From contig JACMPO010000009.1 of the NCBI GenBank assembly GCA_014377455.1, positions 1 to 56,376 on the forward strand: a stretch of 56,376 bases of DNA, written 5' to 3'. The stretch's first letter is position 1; each line of letters starts with the position of its first letter. This document shows positions 27,147-37,814 of the stretch, one piece after another. Below the pieces are notes generated by a model. The model was not told the DNA's origin. It was given only the letters and a program-made list of their open reading frames with translations, and did no database searches. Position numbers and translations under genes: made by a program. The stretch is from Flavobacterium sp. GTDB taxonomy: Bacteria; Bacteroidota; Bacteroidia; Flavobacteriales; Flavobacteriaceae.

Positions 27147-27180
27147 TAAAAAAAGGACTTGCCGTGATGACAAGTCCTTT
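27147..27180 (-). terminator. trp attenuator terminator
   Basis: Perfect 10-base arms AAAGGACTTG and CAAGTCCTTT (27152-27161 and 27171-27180) with a 9-base loop; on the minus strand the hairpin is followed by TTTTTTT. It lies between the Trp-rich leader peptide and trpE, so transcription must pass it to reach the structural genes. Confidence 0.9.
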
Positions 27181-27220
27181 ATATATTTGGTTTTTTAAAT
27201 TATACCAATAGTAGACTATT

Positions 27221-27277
27221 TCACGACGTTTGACGTAAACTATTCCACCACCAATTGTTATTTAAAATATTTTTCAT
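27221..27277 (-). CDS. trpL: trp operon leader peptide (three Trp codons)
   Basis: ATG at 27277-27275, TGA at 27223-27221: MKNILNNNWWWNSLRQTS, 18 residues. TGG occurs three times in a row at 27253-27245, far above chance in such AT-rich DNA. It is preceded 17 bases upstream by a good promoter and followed 40 bases downstream by an intrinsic terminator. Ribosome stalling at the TGG codons when Trp-tRNA is scarce is expected to change RNA folding and let transcription pass the terminator. A segment at its end (CGTCGTGA) can pair with 7 of 8 bases of the terminator loop (TCATCACG), a possible antiterminator. Confidence 0.88.
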   Translation of the reverse strand: MKNILNNNWWWNSLRQTS

Positions 27278-27294
27278 TTTCTTTATTTCAATTA

Positions 27295-27324
27295 CAAATG
27301 TAACGATATGATTTTAAAAACCAA
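27295..27324 (-). promoter_or_regulatory. trp operon promoter
   Basis: On the minus strand TTGG (27324-27321), an 18-base spacer and TACATTTG (27302-27295) match the Bacteroidota -33/-7 consensus (TTG ... TAnnTTTG). The expected start of transcription leaves about 12 bases before the leader-peptide ATG. Confidence 0.75.
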
Positions 27325-27339
27325 TTAATTTTTGTTTTT

Positions 27340-29490
27340 TTATAAATTATTTAATTCTTGTTTAGCTAAATCTCTAATTTGTTTCAGCTTATCTTTCCAA
27401 GTATCTAATTCTTCCTTATGTTTAGCGATAGTTTTTCTAACTTCTGTTACAATGGAGTTTTCTTTTTTAGCATTTTTGGTATTTTGAAAAAATTGAATGT
27501 TATTTTCTAATTGGAATATTTCATTTTGTACTTCATCAATTTTTCGCATGATAAATATTTTTTCTCCATCAAGCTTTTTCGAATTATCACTTAAATTATC
27601 CAATTTATTTGCAAAACGCATTTTTTCAGTATCTCTTTTGCTTAAACTTAATTTTTCAAATAATGCATCTAGAATTTTATTAAATTTTCCTTCAATATGT
27701 CTTCTATTAAAAGGAACTCGACCCAAACTTTTCCATGTTTCGATGTGTAACTTTATAGCGTCTAAATCTGGTTTGTGTTCGCCAATTAATTCAAAACTTT
27801 TCAAAACCTCAAGGTATTCTTTTTTCTTTTCAAAAGAAGCAACTTCTTCTGAATCTTCCTCTTTTTTGCTGTTTTTAAGTCGTTCAAAATAATTGTTGCA
27901 AGCACTTCTAAATTCGGTCCAAAGTTCGTCAGAGAATTTTCGTGGCACATGTCCTATTAGTTTCCATTCCTCTTGTATTTGCTTCATCATTTGAGTTGTT
28001 CCCTCAAAATCTTCACTTTCTTTAAGCTCATTTGCTTTGGCAATAAGTGCTTGTTTTTTGCTTAAATTATCATTTTGATCTTTTTTAATATCCTTATAAA
28101 ATGAATTTTTAAGAACATTAAAATCTTTAACGGCATTTTTAAAACTACTCCAGGTTGCTTCGTTCACTTCGCTTGGCACTTTTCCTGTCTTAAAAAATTG
28201 ATCTCGAAGTGCTTCAACTTTCACAATTTGGTTTAACCAAGCTTGGTGTGAAGTTACTTTCTCTTGCGACAAAACAACTAGTTGCGCTATCAATTCATTT
28301 TTTTTTTCCAGATTTTCAGTTTCTACAGCTCTAAAACTTTCGTAAAAAGCTTCGCGCTGATCATGAATTTGTTTTGTCAAATAGCTAAAACGTTTCCAAA
28401 TTACTTCTCGATTTTCTCTAGAAACCGGACCAATGTCTTCTTTCCAAATTTTGTGTAAATCTTGTAATTCCCTAAAAGCTTTATTTATATCAGACTCATT
28501 TACTAGCTCTTCAACACGAGCTATTATTTTTAATTTTAAATCTAGATTGTGTTTAAAATCAATGTCGCGAGCTTCTCTGTCAAGATGTAAAAAATCATAA
28601 AAATTTTCAATATGAAAATGATAATTATTCCAAACGTGGTTGTATTTATCTTTAGGAATTGCGCCTGCATTTTTCCATCGTTCTCTAATATCATTAAGTT
28701 GTTTAAGCGAACTGGTAATATTCTCTGGGGAATGAATTAAATTTTTTAATTCTTCAACTAGAGCTAAACGGTTTTCCAAATTTTGTTGCAAATTAGTTTG
28801 CAAAGATTTGAAATGATTATTTTTTTTCTCTTTATATTGAGTATATAAGGTATCAAATTTTACTTTGAGTGGCGAATGATATTTAAACTCCTCTGTAGAA
28901 TCAGGGTTTTCAGCATTAAATTCGTCTTTTTTCTCATCTAATAAATGATAATATTTAGATAAAAAGGCTTTTTTTATTTCTTCAACATGTTCTTGAACGG
29001 ACATTACTTTTTCGACCACAACTATCTTTTCCAGTGAGGAAATTAGCGCTTCCATAGTCATTGCTTCATAATCTTCCTGTGGAATATCATGACTGCTTTT
29101 TAAAGTTTCATCTTCACTTTCGGCTGCATTGGTGTTGTCAATTGCATCCATAACAGAGTCGCTACTTGATTGAATTTCAAGTGTATCATCATGAACTTGT
29201 TTGTCAGTGAGTTCAATTATTGTTTCAGGAGCAATTGCTTCAACTTCAGTTGTTTCAGACGCATCAGAATTTTCTGATTCATTAATTTCAACTTCAGAAA
29301 CTTCGTTAAGTGGTTCATCCAAAACTTCGGATAAAGCTAGAGTAGTATCTAATGTAATAGAAACTTCGGGTTCCAGAATAGTTTCTATAGCTAAATCTTG
29401 AGTTTGAACATCATTTTGAGTTTCATTAATTTTGTTTCCATCTGTTGTAGTTTCATTTTCCAACAGGTTATCATTCTTTTCTTCTGACAT
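27340..29490 (-). CDS. DUF349 repeat protein
   Basis: 716 residues. The first 130 or so are acidic and disordered (rich in E, T, S, D, beginning SEEKNDNLLENETTT). The rest is a chain of helical DUF349 units, of which about five can be recognised by W-K-x-x-G-x-x-P patterns: ERWKNAGAIPKDKYNHVW, KIWKEDIGPVSRENREVIW, KTGKVPSEVNEATW, EWKLIGHVPRKFSDELW, ETWKSLGRVPFNRRH. A coiled coil closes the protein. The function of DUF349 is not established. No signal peptide or membrane segment. Ends just upstream of the trp promoter. Confidence 0.9.
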   Translation of the reverse strand: MSEEKNDNLLENETTTDGNKINETQNDVQTQDLAIETILEPEVSITLDTTLALSEVLDEPLNEVSEVEINESENSDASETTEVEAIAPETIIELTDKQVHDDTLEIQSSSDSVMDAIDNTNAAESEDETLKSSHDIPQEDYEAMTMEALISSLEKIVVVEKVMSVQEHVEEIKKAFLSKYYHLLDEKKDEFNAENPDSTEEFKYHSPLKVKFDTLYTQYKEKKNNHFKSLQTNLQQNLENRLALVEELKNLIHSPENITSSLKQLNDIRERWKNAGAIPKDKYNHVWNNYHFHIENFYDFLHLDREARDIDFKHNLDLKLKIIARVEELVNESDINKAFRELQDLHKIWKEDIGPVSRENREVIWKRFSYLTKQIHDQREAFYESFRAVETENLEKKNELIAQLVVLSQEKVTSHQAWLNQIVKVEALRDQFFKTGKVPSEVNEATWSSFKNAVKDFNVLKNSFYKDIKKDQNDNLSKKQALIAKANELKESEDFEGTTQMMKQIQEEWKLIGHVPRKFSDELWTEFRSACNNYFERLKNSKKEEDSEEVASFEKKKEYLEVLKSFELIGEHKPDLDAIKLHIETWKSLGRVPFNRRHIEGKFNKILDALFEKLSLSKRDTEKMRFANKLDNLSDNSKKLDGEKIFIMRKIDEVQNEIFQLENNIQFFQNTKNAKKENSIVTEVRKTIAKHKEELDTWKDKLKQIRDLAKQELNNL

Positions 29491-29841
29491 TTTATAAAAT
29501 GTGTAAGGTTAAACTAAAATAAAGTTGGAAAGGTAGTAAAGTGGAAGTAAAAAACCAAGAAAATCAACAGCTTCTGATGTATTTTAATTTTTTTAAGATT
29601 GAAATTTACTTATTAATACGTACTTTTTTTGAAACGCTTTATTGCAATTTTAAAATTGTGTAAGTTTAATAAGTAGTTTAAATTTTAAATATATTTATTG
29701 ATTTTGAATTTACTTAATTGTTTTAATGCTCGAATTTTCAATTTTATTAAAACCGCATCTCTGTACATCACATCTTTTTAAGAAAATATTAGCACTATTT
29801 CATCATTATTTAATTTCATTTAAATTAAATTTACAAAAAAA
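29491..29841. other. 351-base divergent intergenic region
   Basis: Lies between the DUF349 gene (minus) and the glutathione peroxidase gene (plus). Very AT-rich; no gene, no strong hairpin and no full TAnnTTTG promoter could be picked out. Presumably holds both promoters. Confidence 0.5.
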
Positions 29842-30432
29842 ATGAAAAAAATAATCTCCCTTCTTGCTGTGACAGTTTTACTTGGAAGTTGCAAGAATCA
29901 GGCTCAAAACAACACACAAAGTACATTAATCGAAACTACAATTCCAATGGAAAAACAAACTATTTATCAGTTTAAAGTGACTGATTTAAACGGAAATCAA
30001 TTTGATTTCGCAACTCTAGAGGGCAAAAAAATATTGGTTGTAAACACTGCTTCAAAATGTGGGTTGACTCCTCAATATAAAGATTTAGAGGCTGTTTATG
30101 AAAAATATAAATCTAAAAAATTTGTAATTATAGGTTTTCCAGCTAACAATTTTGCATCGCAAGAACCTGGAACCGATAAGGAAATTGGTGCTTTTTGTCA
30201 ACAAAATTACGGTGTAACATTTCCTATGATGAGTAAAGTTTCGGTAAAAGGATCGGACATGAGTGCTGTGTATCAATTTTTGACACAAAAATCTAAAAAT
30301 GGTTTGCAAGACAGCGAAGTAGAATGGAATTTTCAAAAATATCTTATTAATGAAAAAGGGGAGTTAGATAAAGTAATATCGCCACGAACACTTCCAACAG
30401 ATGCTTCCATAGTAGATTGGATTACAAAATAA
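29842..30432 (+). CDS. Glutathione peroxidase-family lipoprotein
   Basis: 196 residues. A lipoprotein signal peptide ends in LLGSC (lipid-modified Cys 17), so the enzyme is exported and membrane-anchored. The peroxidase core starts at about 42; the catalytic Cys is C73 in NTASKCGLTPQYKDLE, Cys rather than selenocysteine. GFPANNFASQEPG replaces the usual FPCNQF, so the classical Gln is Asn and the resolving Cys of that motif is absent. WNFQKYLI supplies the conserved Trp and Asn. It probably reduces lipid or organic peroxides with thioredoxin-like donors in the periplasm. Confidence 0.93.
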   Translation: MKKIISLLAVTVLLGSCKNQAQNNTQSTLIETTIPMEKQTIYQFKVTDLNGNQFDFATLEGKKILVVNTASKCGLTPQYKDLEAVYEKYKSKKFVIIGFPANNFASQEPGTDKEIGAFCQQNYGVTFPMMSKVSVKGSDMSAVYQFLTQKSKNGLQDSEVEWNFQKYLINEKGELDKVISPRTLPTDASIVDWITK

Positions 30433-30450
30433 TTGTAAATAAACTTCTTC

Positions 30451-30485
30451 AAAACTCTCAAGATTTAAATTTTGGGAGTTTTTTT
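30451..30485 (+). terminator. Terminator after the peroxidase gene
   Basis: AAAACTC (30451-30457) pairs with GAGTTTT (30476-30482), extended by weaker A/T pairs inside, with a T-run to 30485. It lies 18 bases past the stop. Confidence 0.75.
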
Positions 30486-30623
30486 GTTTTTATTTAAATA
30501 GCCTGATAACGCAACTTACTTGGATCTTTTAGATTTACACCTTCATAATTATTTAATATTTCTTGAACCAAAATTCAAGCTAGAAAAGCAAAAAGATTTG
30601 ATTACTTTTGCACCAAAATTTAA

Positions 30624-32252
<1,629 letters not shown>

Positions 32253-32259
32253 CAAAAAA

Positions 32260-33804
32260 TTAATTTCTGTTAAAATCTAAATCCTGAAAGTCATAACTGA
32301 AATCGGTTAATGGAGAAATGGCTTTCATTGTAAAATGATTTTTAATTTCTGTTTTTGTATCATCAAAAAATAGAAAGGCGTCGGCTCCAAAACTTCTATT
32401 GTTCCATTTTACTGCGAATGTATTGTTTTTATAGAAAAATAATTCGCCAACAAGTCTTTTAGACCGGGTGGAGGCAAAGTAGTATTTTCCTTTATTTTCA
32501 GAAATTGTTATCGCGCCAAACCAATTATCAGAATAGTTTCCAATTATTTTATTGAAATCGAAAGAGGTTTTATCTTTCATATTTTTAGAAACTGTTTGCC
32601 AAACTTCATCGGTAATCTTATCGGCATTTTCTTCTTTTTGTTTTCGGTCACTGCTCAACGCGATTACGTGATCGGGATTTTTTAATCCTAAATAACTGTC
32701 TTTTATTGTATTTGAAATGGCATTAAAAGCAGCACCACTTTGCTGGTTTGTAAGCACTATGATTCCTAATTGCATATCGGGAAATAAAATGTTTTGAGTC
32801 ACAATTCCGTCTAAGCCTCCAGTATGCGAAACTTGTAAATGTCCATTAATATCTGTCAATTGCCAACCTAATCCATAACTTTTAAAATTTGTCGAGTAGG
32901 GTTTTGTTACTCCTAGTGGTAAAATGGTTTGCGATTTCCACATTTCGGAATGAACTTTATCTGAAAATAATTGTTTTTCGTTTTGAAGTCCGTATTTACC
33001 ATTTTGGAGTTGCATGATTGCCCATAAACTTAAATCGTTACTACTTGCATAAATTCCTGCTGCAGCATCAAAAATGTGATTTGTGTAACGTTTTATTACT
33101 TGTAATTTTCCATCTACTGGAACGTGTGGCACAATGGTATTTGTGGTATCTTTTAATCTTGAAAAAGATGCGGCACTGTGGTTCATTTGTAATGGTTTCA
33201 TGATTTTTGTTTCAATAAAATCGCACCAAGTAGTTCCTGAAACGCGCTCGATAACTTCGCCTGCAATGACATATAAAAGATTATCGTAATCGTATTTGCT
33301 GCGGAAAGCGGAAACAGGTTTTAGGAATTGTATGTTTTGGATGATGTCTTTTGGAGTAAAATTATGTCCATCGGGCCAAATCATTAAGTCGCCTGCACCT
33401 AGACCGAGACCGCTACGGTGGGTTAGAAGGTCTCTGATGGTAAACTCTGTGGTTACATAGTTGTTGTACATTTTAAATTCGGGGATGTATTTAGTGACTT
33501 TGTCATCCCAATTTATTTTGCCTTCATCTACTAACATTCCTAGTGCTGCAGTTGTAAATGCTTTGCTATTAGAGGCGATTCCGAAGAGGGTATTTCCGTC
33601 GACTTTTTGTTTTGTGTTTATATTGGTTACTCCATATCCTTTTGAAATGACAATTTTTCCATCTTTAACAATTGCTACTGCAATGCCGGGAACGTTGAAG
33701 GTTTTCATGGTTCGTGTTACTACTTCGTCTAAATTTGTTTCTGATATTTGAGCAAATAAGCTGGTGCTAAGAAGTATTAAAGTGATGATGAATTTGTTTT
33801 TCAT
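32260..33804 (-). CDS. Exported serine hydrolase (class C beta-lactamase / PBP4* family)
   Basis: 514 residues. Signal peptide KNKFIITLILLSTSLFAQ. The beta-lactamase-like domain has the nucleophile Ser in ASNSKAF (SxxK), the YDN motif (KYDYDNLLYV) as YxN, and HTGGLDG as the KTG-equivalent. The last 130 residues match the DUF3471 extension that many flavobacterial homologues carry. Likely a periplasmic or surface esterase/peptidase; resistance is not implied. Convergent with the ABC-F gene, 7 bases between stops, no terminator. Confidence 0.92.
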   Translation of the reverse strand: MKNKFIITLILLSTSLFAQISETNLDEVVTRTMKTFNVPGIAVAIVKDGKIVISKGYGVTNINTKQKVDGNTLFGIASNSKAFTTAALGMLVDEGKINWDDKVTKYIPEFKMYNNYVTTEFTIRDLLTHRSGLGLGAGDLMIWPDGHNFTPKDIIQNIQFLKPVSAFRSKYDYDNLLYVIAGEVIERVSGTTWCDFIETKIMKPLQMNHSAASFSRLKDTTNTIVPHVPVDGKLQVIKRYTNHIFDAAAGIYASSNDLSLWAIMQLQNGKYGLQNEKQLFSDKVHSEMWKSQTILPLGVTKPYSTNFKSYGLGWQLTDINGHLQVSHTGGLDGIVTQNILFPDMQLGIIVLTNQQSGAAFNAISNTIKDSYLGLKNPDHVIALSSDRKQKEENADKITDEVWQTVSKNMKDKTSFDFNKIIGNYSDNWFGAITISENKGKYYFASTRSKRLVGELFFYKNNTFAVKWNNRSFGADAFLFFDDTKTEIKNHFTMKAISPLTDFSYDFQDLDFNRN

Positions 33805-34066
33805 ATTTTTGGTTGCTTATTTTTGCTAAACTTTTAGTTATTGTATATTTCTTGCTAAGATACTGTTTCTTTTGTACTATTTTCCGTAGGTTGTTTTTAC
33901 TCCGAACGCCCATAAATTCTTCTAATGCACTAAGTGAAACATCTAAAGGCATTTTTGATATTATGTTTTACCAGTGTTATGCTAGCAATGGTTTTGGTTA
34001 GAATTATTGATGTTATTTTTCAAAAAAAATCATAAAGTTAAGCCTATTATTATTATTATTAAAAAC

Positions 34067-34849
34067 TCAAAACCCTCGTTGTCTTTTAGCTTCAAAAATT
34101 AAAATGGCTGCTGCTACAGATACATTCATGCTATCGATTTCGCCATTCATGGGGATTATGATGTTTTGTGTGGCATTTTCGCGCCATGGTTGTGACAGTC
34201 CTGTTGCTTCTGTCCCTACTACTAGTGCTGTAGGTTTTGTGTAATTTTGTGTGTGGTAGGAAGTGGCATTTTGCAAGGTGGCACTGTAAAAATTAATGTT
34301 ATTGGTTTGTAGAAAACTAATAATTTCGTTAGTGGTTCCAACTGCAATTTGGTTTGTGAAAATACAACCTACGCTCGATCTGATTGTGTTTGGGTTGTAC
34401 AGGTCTGTTTTGGGATTTGCAATTAGTACAGCATCGACCTTAGCGGCATCGGCTGTCCGTAACATGGCACCGATATTTCCTGGTTTTTCAATGGATTCCA
34501 TTACGAGAATCAAAGGATTTTTGGGAAGTTTTAAAGCAGCTAGTTGTAATGATTTTATTTTAGCCACGGCAATAATTCCTTCGGTAGAATCTCGATAAGC
34601 TAGTTTTTGATACACTTCTTTTGTGATTTCGACACATTTTGAATGGAACAATGATATATCAAAGGCTTTATCGAGTAATTCAGGATAAATTAGGACGGAT
34701 TCCAACTCATAATTTCCTTTGAGTGCTAATTGTATTTCTCTTTTGCCTTCAAAAATAAAGGTTCTCGTTTGTTTTCGTGTTTTTGCTTTTTCTTGCAACT
34801 GCAATAAAGCTTTAATTATAGGATTTTGTGGGGAGGAAATTATTTTCAA
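34067..34849 (-). CDS. SpoU/TrmH-family RNA 2'-O-methyltransferase
   Basis: 260 residues. N-terminal RNA-binding region (SSPQNPIIKALLQLQEK) is of the L30e-like type. The SPOUT domain has motif 1 ESIEKPGNIGAMLRTADA, motif 2 LVVGTEATGLSQPW and motif 3 IIIPMNGEIDSMNVSVAAA. It would methylate a ribose in rRNA or tRNA using SAM; RlmB-like is the closest description, but the exact target cannot be read. A short (ATT)n run lies just upstream of its 3' end at 34037-34057. Confidence 0.93.
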   Translation of the reverse strand: MKIISSPQNPIIKALLQLQEKAKTRKQTRTFIFEGKREIQLALKGNYELESVLIYPELLDKAFDISLFHSKCVEITKEVYQKLAYRDSTEGIIAVAKIKSLQLAALKLPKNPLILVMESIEKPGNIGAMLRTADAAKVDAVLIANPKTDLYNPNTIRSSVGCIFTNQIAVGTTNEIISFLQTNNINFYSATLQNATSYHTQNYTKPTALVVGTEATGLSQPWRENATQNIIIPMNGEIDSMNVSVAAAILIFEAKRQRGF

Positions 34850-34898
34850 AGGTATTTTTTTGAAATGCTAAGTTAATTAGTTTTTTTAAGATTATCAT

Positions 34899-36746
34899 TT
34901 ATTTCGAAAAATAGAGCCAACCGTTTAAGGGTTCTTGAAAATCGGGATCGTTTAGATTTAAAATATAATAGTAGGTTCCTTCTTGTACTTTGTCATTATC
35001 GAGACGGTTTGCTTGATTAGAAAAGCCATCCCAGTTGGATGTATTATTATTTCCGGTCCAAATTAATCTTCCCCATCGGTTGTAAATTTCTAGATCAAAA
35101 TTTAGAAAAATGTTGCGCAATCCGTCAATTACAAAGGTATCATTTGTATTATCATTATTAGCCGAAATATAGTTGTAAACCGTTGGTGGACAATTTTTAG
35201 TAGTTAACAAAAAGGAGGTTACGGCAAAACATGTGGCATTTTCTACTCTGATAAAAATTTCTTTTGGGGTTGTGAATGCGATGTAATTTGATGGATTTAA
35301 AATTGGATTTGTATGATTAAAAGCATCTAAATAATTCTCATAATAGCCCGCAAAAGTATCGGTTGTATTTGCTAAAACCAGATTATTGTAATTTAAGAAA
35401 TTAAATGTTCCTGATGTTAAACCCTCGTTGCAAGATTTCAAAGGATTTAATAAATTGAAGGTTGGTGGTATCAAAAAACTCACATTTTGTGTAAAACTAT
35501 TGTTGGTTTCGTTAATTTCAATTCTAATTCCATGACCCGTTCCATCATTGTCTGCAATTATAGTAATATCAAAAGTGTTAGGAATTGAATCTGGAATAGT
35601 AATGGTAATTTGACCTGTTTCGCTTCCATCAACTGGAATATTATTTTGAGTAACTCCTTGACCAATTAATTGATTATTGACATAAATTGCGATGGGAGTT
35701 CCAGCAAGAAGTGGATTTGTAGCATTAAAATTTGATACAGTGTAATGAACAATTAATTGTTTTGAGTTGCATTGTTTCTCAACATCATTTATTATGACTG
35801 TAGCATCTGGCAACTGACTGTTTAGTTTTGTTACAACAGCATTAACCATTACAAAGTCTTGCCCCGAAGTGAGTTGAATTTGAGCACTTGTATCGCCAAT
35901 ATTGATGTTGTTTTGAATAGAATACACATCTAAATCCATGTTGTACAATTGATTGCTACCGGTAAAACTATTTGTACCATTAAATGCATTATCTGGCGGA
36001 TTTAATGGCGGATTACTAATTACATTTCCATTAATAGTCAAGGTTTCGTTTACTGCAATGTTTTTGTCACCTTCCCAAGCTACAAATCCTATTTTTGCAT
36101 TTGCGTTATCAATAACGTTGAGGCTGTTTAAATTTATTGTAATTGCAGTTGGAACGCTTTGCATTCCGTCATAAACATTGAGTTGGTTTATGGGTAAAGC
36201 ATTATTTTTATAGACAATTACTAACGCCCAACCTGCAAAATTGCCACCAAAGGGACAATAATCTGCTATTATGGAATTTAAATCTAAATCTGAAACCGTG
36301 TAATTCCCGTTTCCTGTGTTTATAACTTGTTGCGTGACATTTGCAAAGGCACTAAAAAAAGGCATTTGCGAAGCCAATTGTATCACCGAAAAAGTGCGTT
36401 GGGCATTAATATTTTGACCATTTAGTTTAATGTCAAAATCGCCAGTTCCAGATCCAGCCCAGTATAGATAGGCATTTTCAATAACATCTCCAGTATTTAA
36501 ATTCAAAGTTGCGCTGGAACTTGTATTGATATCACAAAGAGGAGAATCCTCACCGGAAATAGAATTATTTTCTTGATTGTTCATGGTATTTCCAATGAAA
36601 ATAAAATCATATCGACCGTTGAATTGATTGTATAAAGAGATATTTTGTCCAAAAAAAGAACAAAAAAACAAAATAAAAAATGCTGAATAATATTTTTGTG
36701 TTCTACTTTTCACTAAAATCAAATCTGTTGAGTTAAAATTAATCAT
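34899..36746 (-). CDS. T9SS type B secreted surface protein
   Basis: 615 residues. N-terminal signal segment (KYYSAFFILFFCSFFGQ). The body is rich in N, T, G and beta-strands, with a CARDB-like part (about 290-410; DATVIINDVEKQCNSKQ and NNSFTQNVSF) and no enzyme motif seen. The last 90 residues are a gliding-motility-associated CHU_C domain: FDLEIYNRWGRLIWTGN, SNWDG and EGTYYYILNL. That is the type B sorting signal of the type IX secretion system, so the protein crosses the outer membrane and stays at or leaves the surface. Likely adhesin-like. No T9SS machinery is present in the window. Confidence 0.9.
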   Translation of the reverse strand: MINFNSTDLILVKSRTQKYYSAFFILFFCSFFGQNISLYNQFNGRYDFIFIGNTMNNQENNSISGEDSPLCDINTSSSATLNLNTGDVIENAYLYWAGSGTGDFDIKLNGQNINAQRTFSVIQLASQMPFFSAFANVTQQVINTGNGNYTVSDLDLNSIIADYCPFGGNFAGWALVIVYKNNALPINQLNVYDGMQSVPTAITINLNSLNVIDNANAKIGFVAWEGDKNIAVNETLTINGNVISNPPLNPPDNAFNGTNSFTGSNQLYNMDLDVYSIQNNINIGDTSAQIQLTSGQDFVMVNAVVTKLNSQLPDATVIINDVEKQCNSKQLIVHYTVSNFNATNPLLAGTPIAIYVNNQLIGQGVTQNNIPVDGSETGQITITIPDSIPNTFDITIIADNDGTGHGIRIEINETNNSFTQNVSFLIPPTFNLLNPLKSCNEGLTSGTFNFLNYNNLVLANTTDTFAGYYENYLDAFNHTNPILNPSNYIAFTTPKEIFIRVENATCFAVTSFLLTTKNCPPTVYNYISANNDNTNDTFVIDGLRNIFLNFDLEIYNRWGRLIWTGNNNTSNWDGFSNQANRLDNDKVQEGTYYYILNLNDPDFQEPLNGWLYFSK

Positions 36747-36836
36747 TTATTTTGGATTATGATTATTAATTTAATTGGTTTAATTTTTTTTAATTTCAAA
36801 TTTAAAAGTGTACTTTTCCAGTGTTTTAATACGATT

Positions 36837-37814
36837 ATGAAAGAATATCAAGTAAGATTATATCATCAAGACGATTTTGAACTTTGGAATACTTTTGTAA
36901 GTGAAGCTAAAAATGCTACCTTTTTATTTCATCGCGATTTTATGGAATATCACAGCAATCGATTTTTAGATTACTCCTTAATGGTTTTTCAAAATGAAAA
37001 ATTAGTATCAGTTTTACCGGCAAATAAAGTTGAAAATGCAGTTTATTCTCACCTAGGTTTGACCTATGGAGGTTTAGTTTTAAAAGATAAAATTTCACTC
37101 CAAAAAGTAATTTTAATTTTTAAAGAATTTTTAAAATTTTTGAATTTAAATGAAATTGAAACTTTGGTTTTGAAACAGATTCCCTCTATTTATTGTGATA
37201 TTTTCTCGGATGAAATTAACTATGCGCTGTTTGTTTCAAAAGCAAATTTATATCGTGTTGATGCACTTTCAGTTTTAAATTTATCAAAGTCATTTGTATT
37301 ATCGAAAGATAGAAAAGCAGGAATTTCTAAAGGAAATGATTGTTATTTGGAAGTTATTGAAGAAACTAATTTTGAATTGTTTTGGAACGAAATATTAATT
37401 CCAAATTTAAAATTAAAGCACAATGTAAAACCAGTACATTCCTTGGAAGAAATTACCTATCTACATTCAAAATTCCCAGATAAAATTCGGCAATTTAATG
37501 TATATCATGACGATAAAATTGTGGCAGGAACTACTATTTTTGAAACCAAACTCGTAGCTCATTCGCAGTATATTTCGGGAAACAATGAAAAAAATACAAA
37601 TGGAAGTTTAGACTTTTTACATCATCATTTAATTACAAATGTATTTAAAGACAAACCTTTTTTTGACTTTGGAATATCAAATGAAAACAATGGATTAAGC
37701 TTAAATAGTGGTCTTTTATATTGGAAAGAAAGTTTTGGAGCGAACACAGTAGTTCAAAATTTTTACGAAGTTTCGACACAACATTATAAACTACTTGATT
37801 ACGTTTTGATATGA
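36837..37814 (+). CDS. GNAT/FemAB-like N-acyltransferase
   Basis: 325 residues from the ATG at 36837 (MKEYQVRLYHQDDFEL). A longer open frame from 36759 adds a hydrophobic stretch and is less plausible. It resembles FemAB/GNAT enzymes of surface-sugar clusters: FLFHRDFMEYHSNRF near the start and the acceptor-side GISNENNGLSLNSGLLYWKE near the end. Ends in an ATGA overlap with the aminotransferase gene, and a flippase follows, so it probably N-acylates the amino sugar made by its neighbour. The exact acyl group is unknown. Confidence 0.82.
   Translation: MKEYQVRLYHQDDFELWNTFVSEAKNATFLFHRDFMEYHSNRFLDYSLMVFQNEKLVSVLPANKVENAVYSHLGLTYGGLVLKDKISLQKVILIFKEFLKFLNLNEIETLVLKQIPSIYCDIFSDEINYALFVSKANLYRVDALSVLNLSKSFVLSKDRKAGISKGNDCYLEVIEETNFELFWNEILIPNLKLKHNVKPVHSLEEITYLHSKFPDKIRQFNVYHDDKIVAGTTIFETKLVAHSQYISGNNEKNTNGSLDFLHHHLITNVFKDKPFFDFGISNENNGLSLNSGLLYWKESFGANTVVQNFYEVSTQHYKLLDYVLI

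Noticed and set aside
27087..27173. Longer N-terminus for TrpE
   Set aside because: The extra 29 codons extend into the attenuator terminator and match no TrpE; the ATG at 27086 begins the conserved protein.
20572..27324. trp genes as a horizontally acquired cluster
   Set aside because: Base composition and codon use match the neighbours, and the order and overlaps are those of a native operon.
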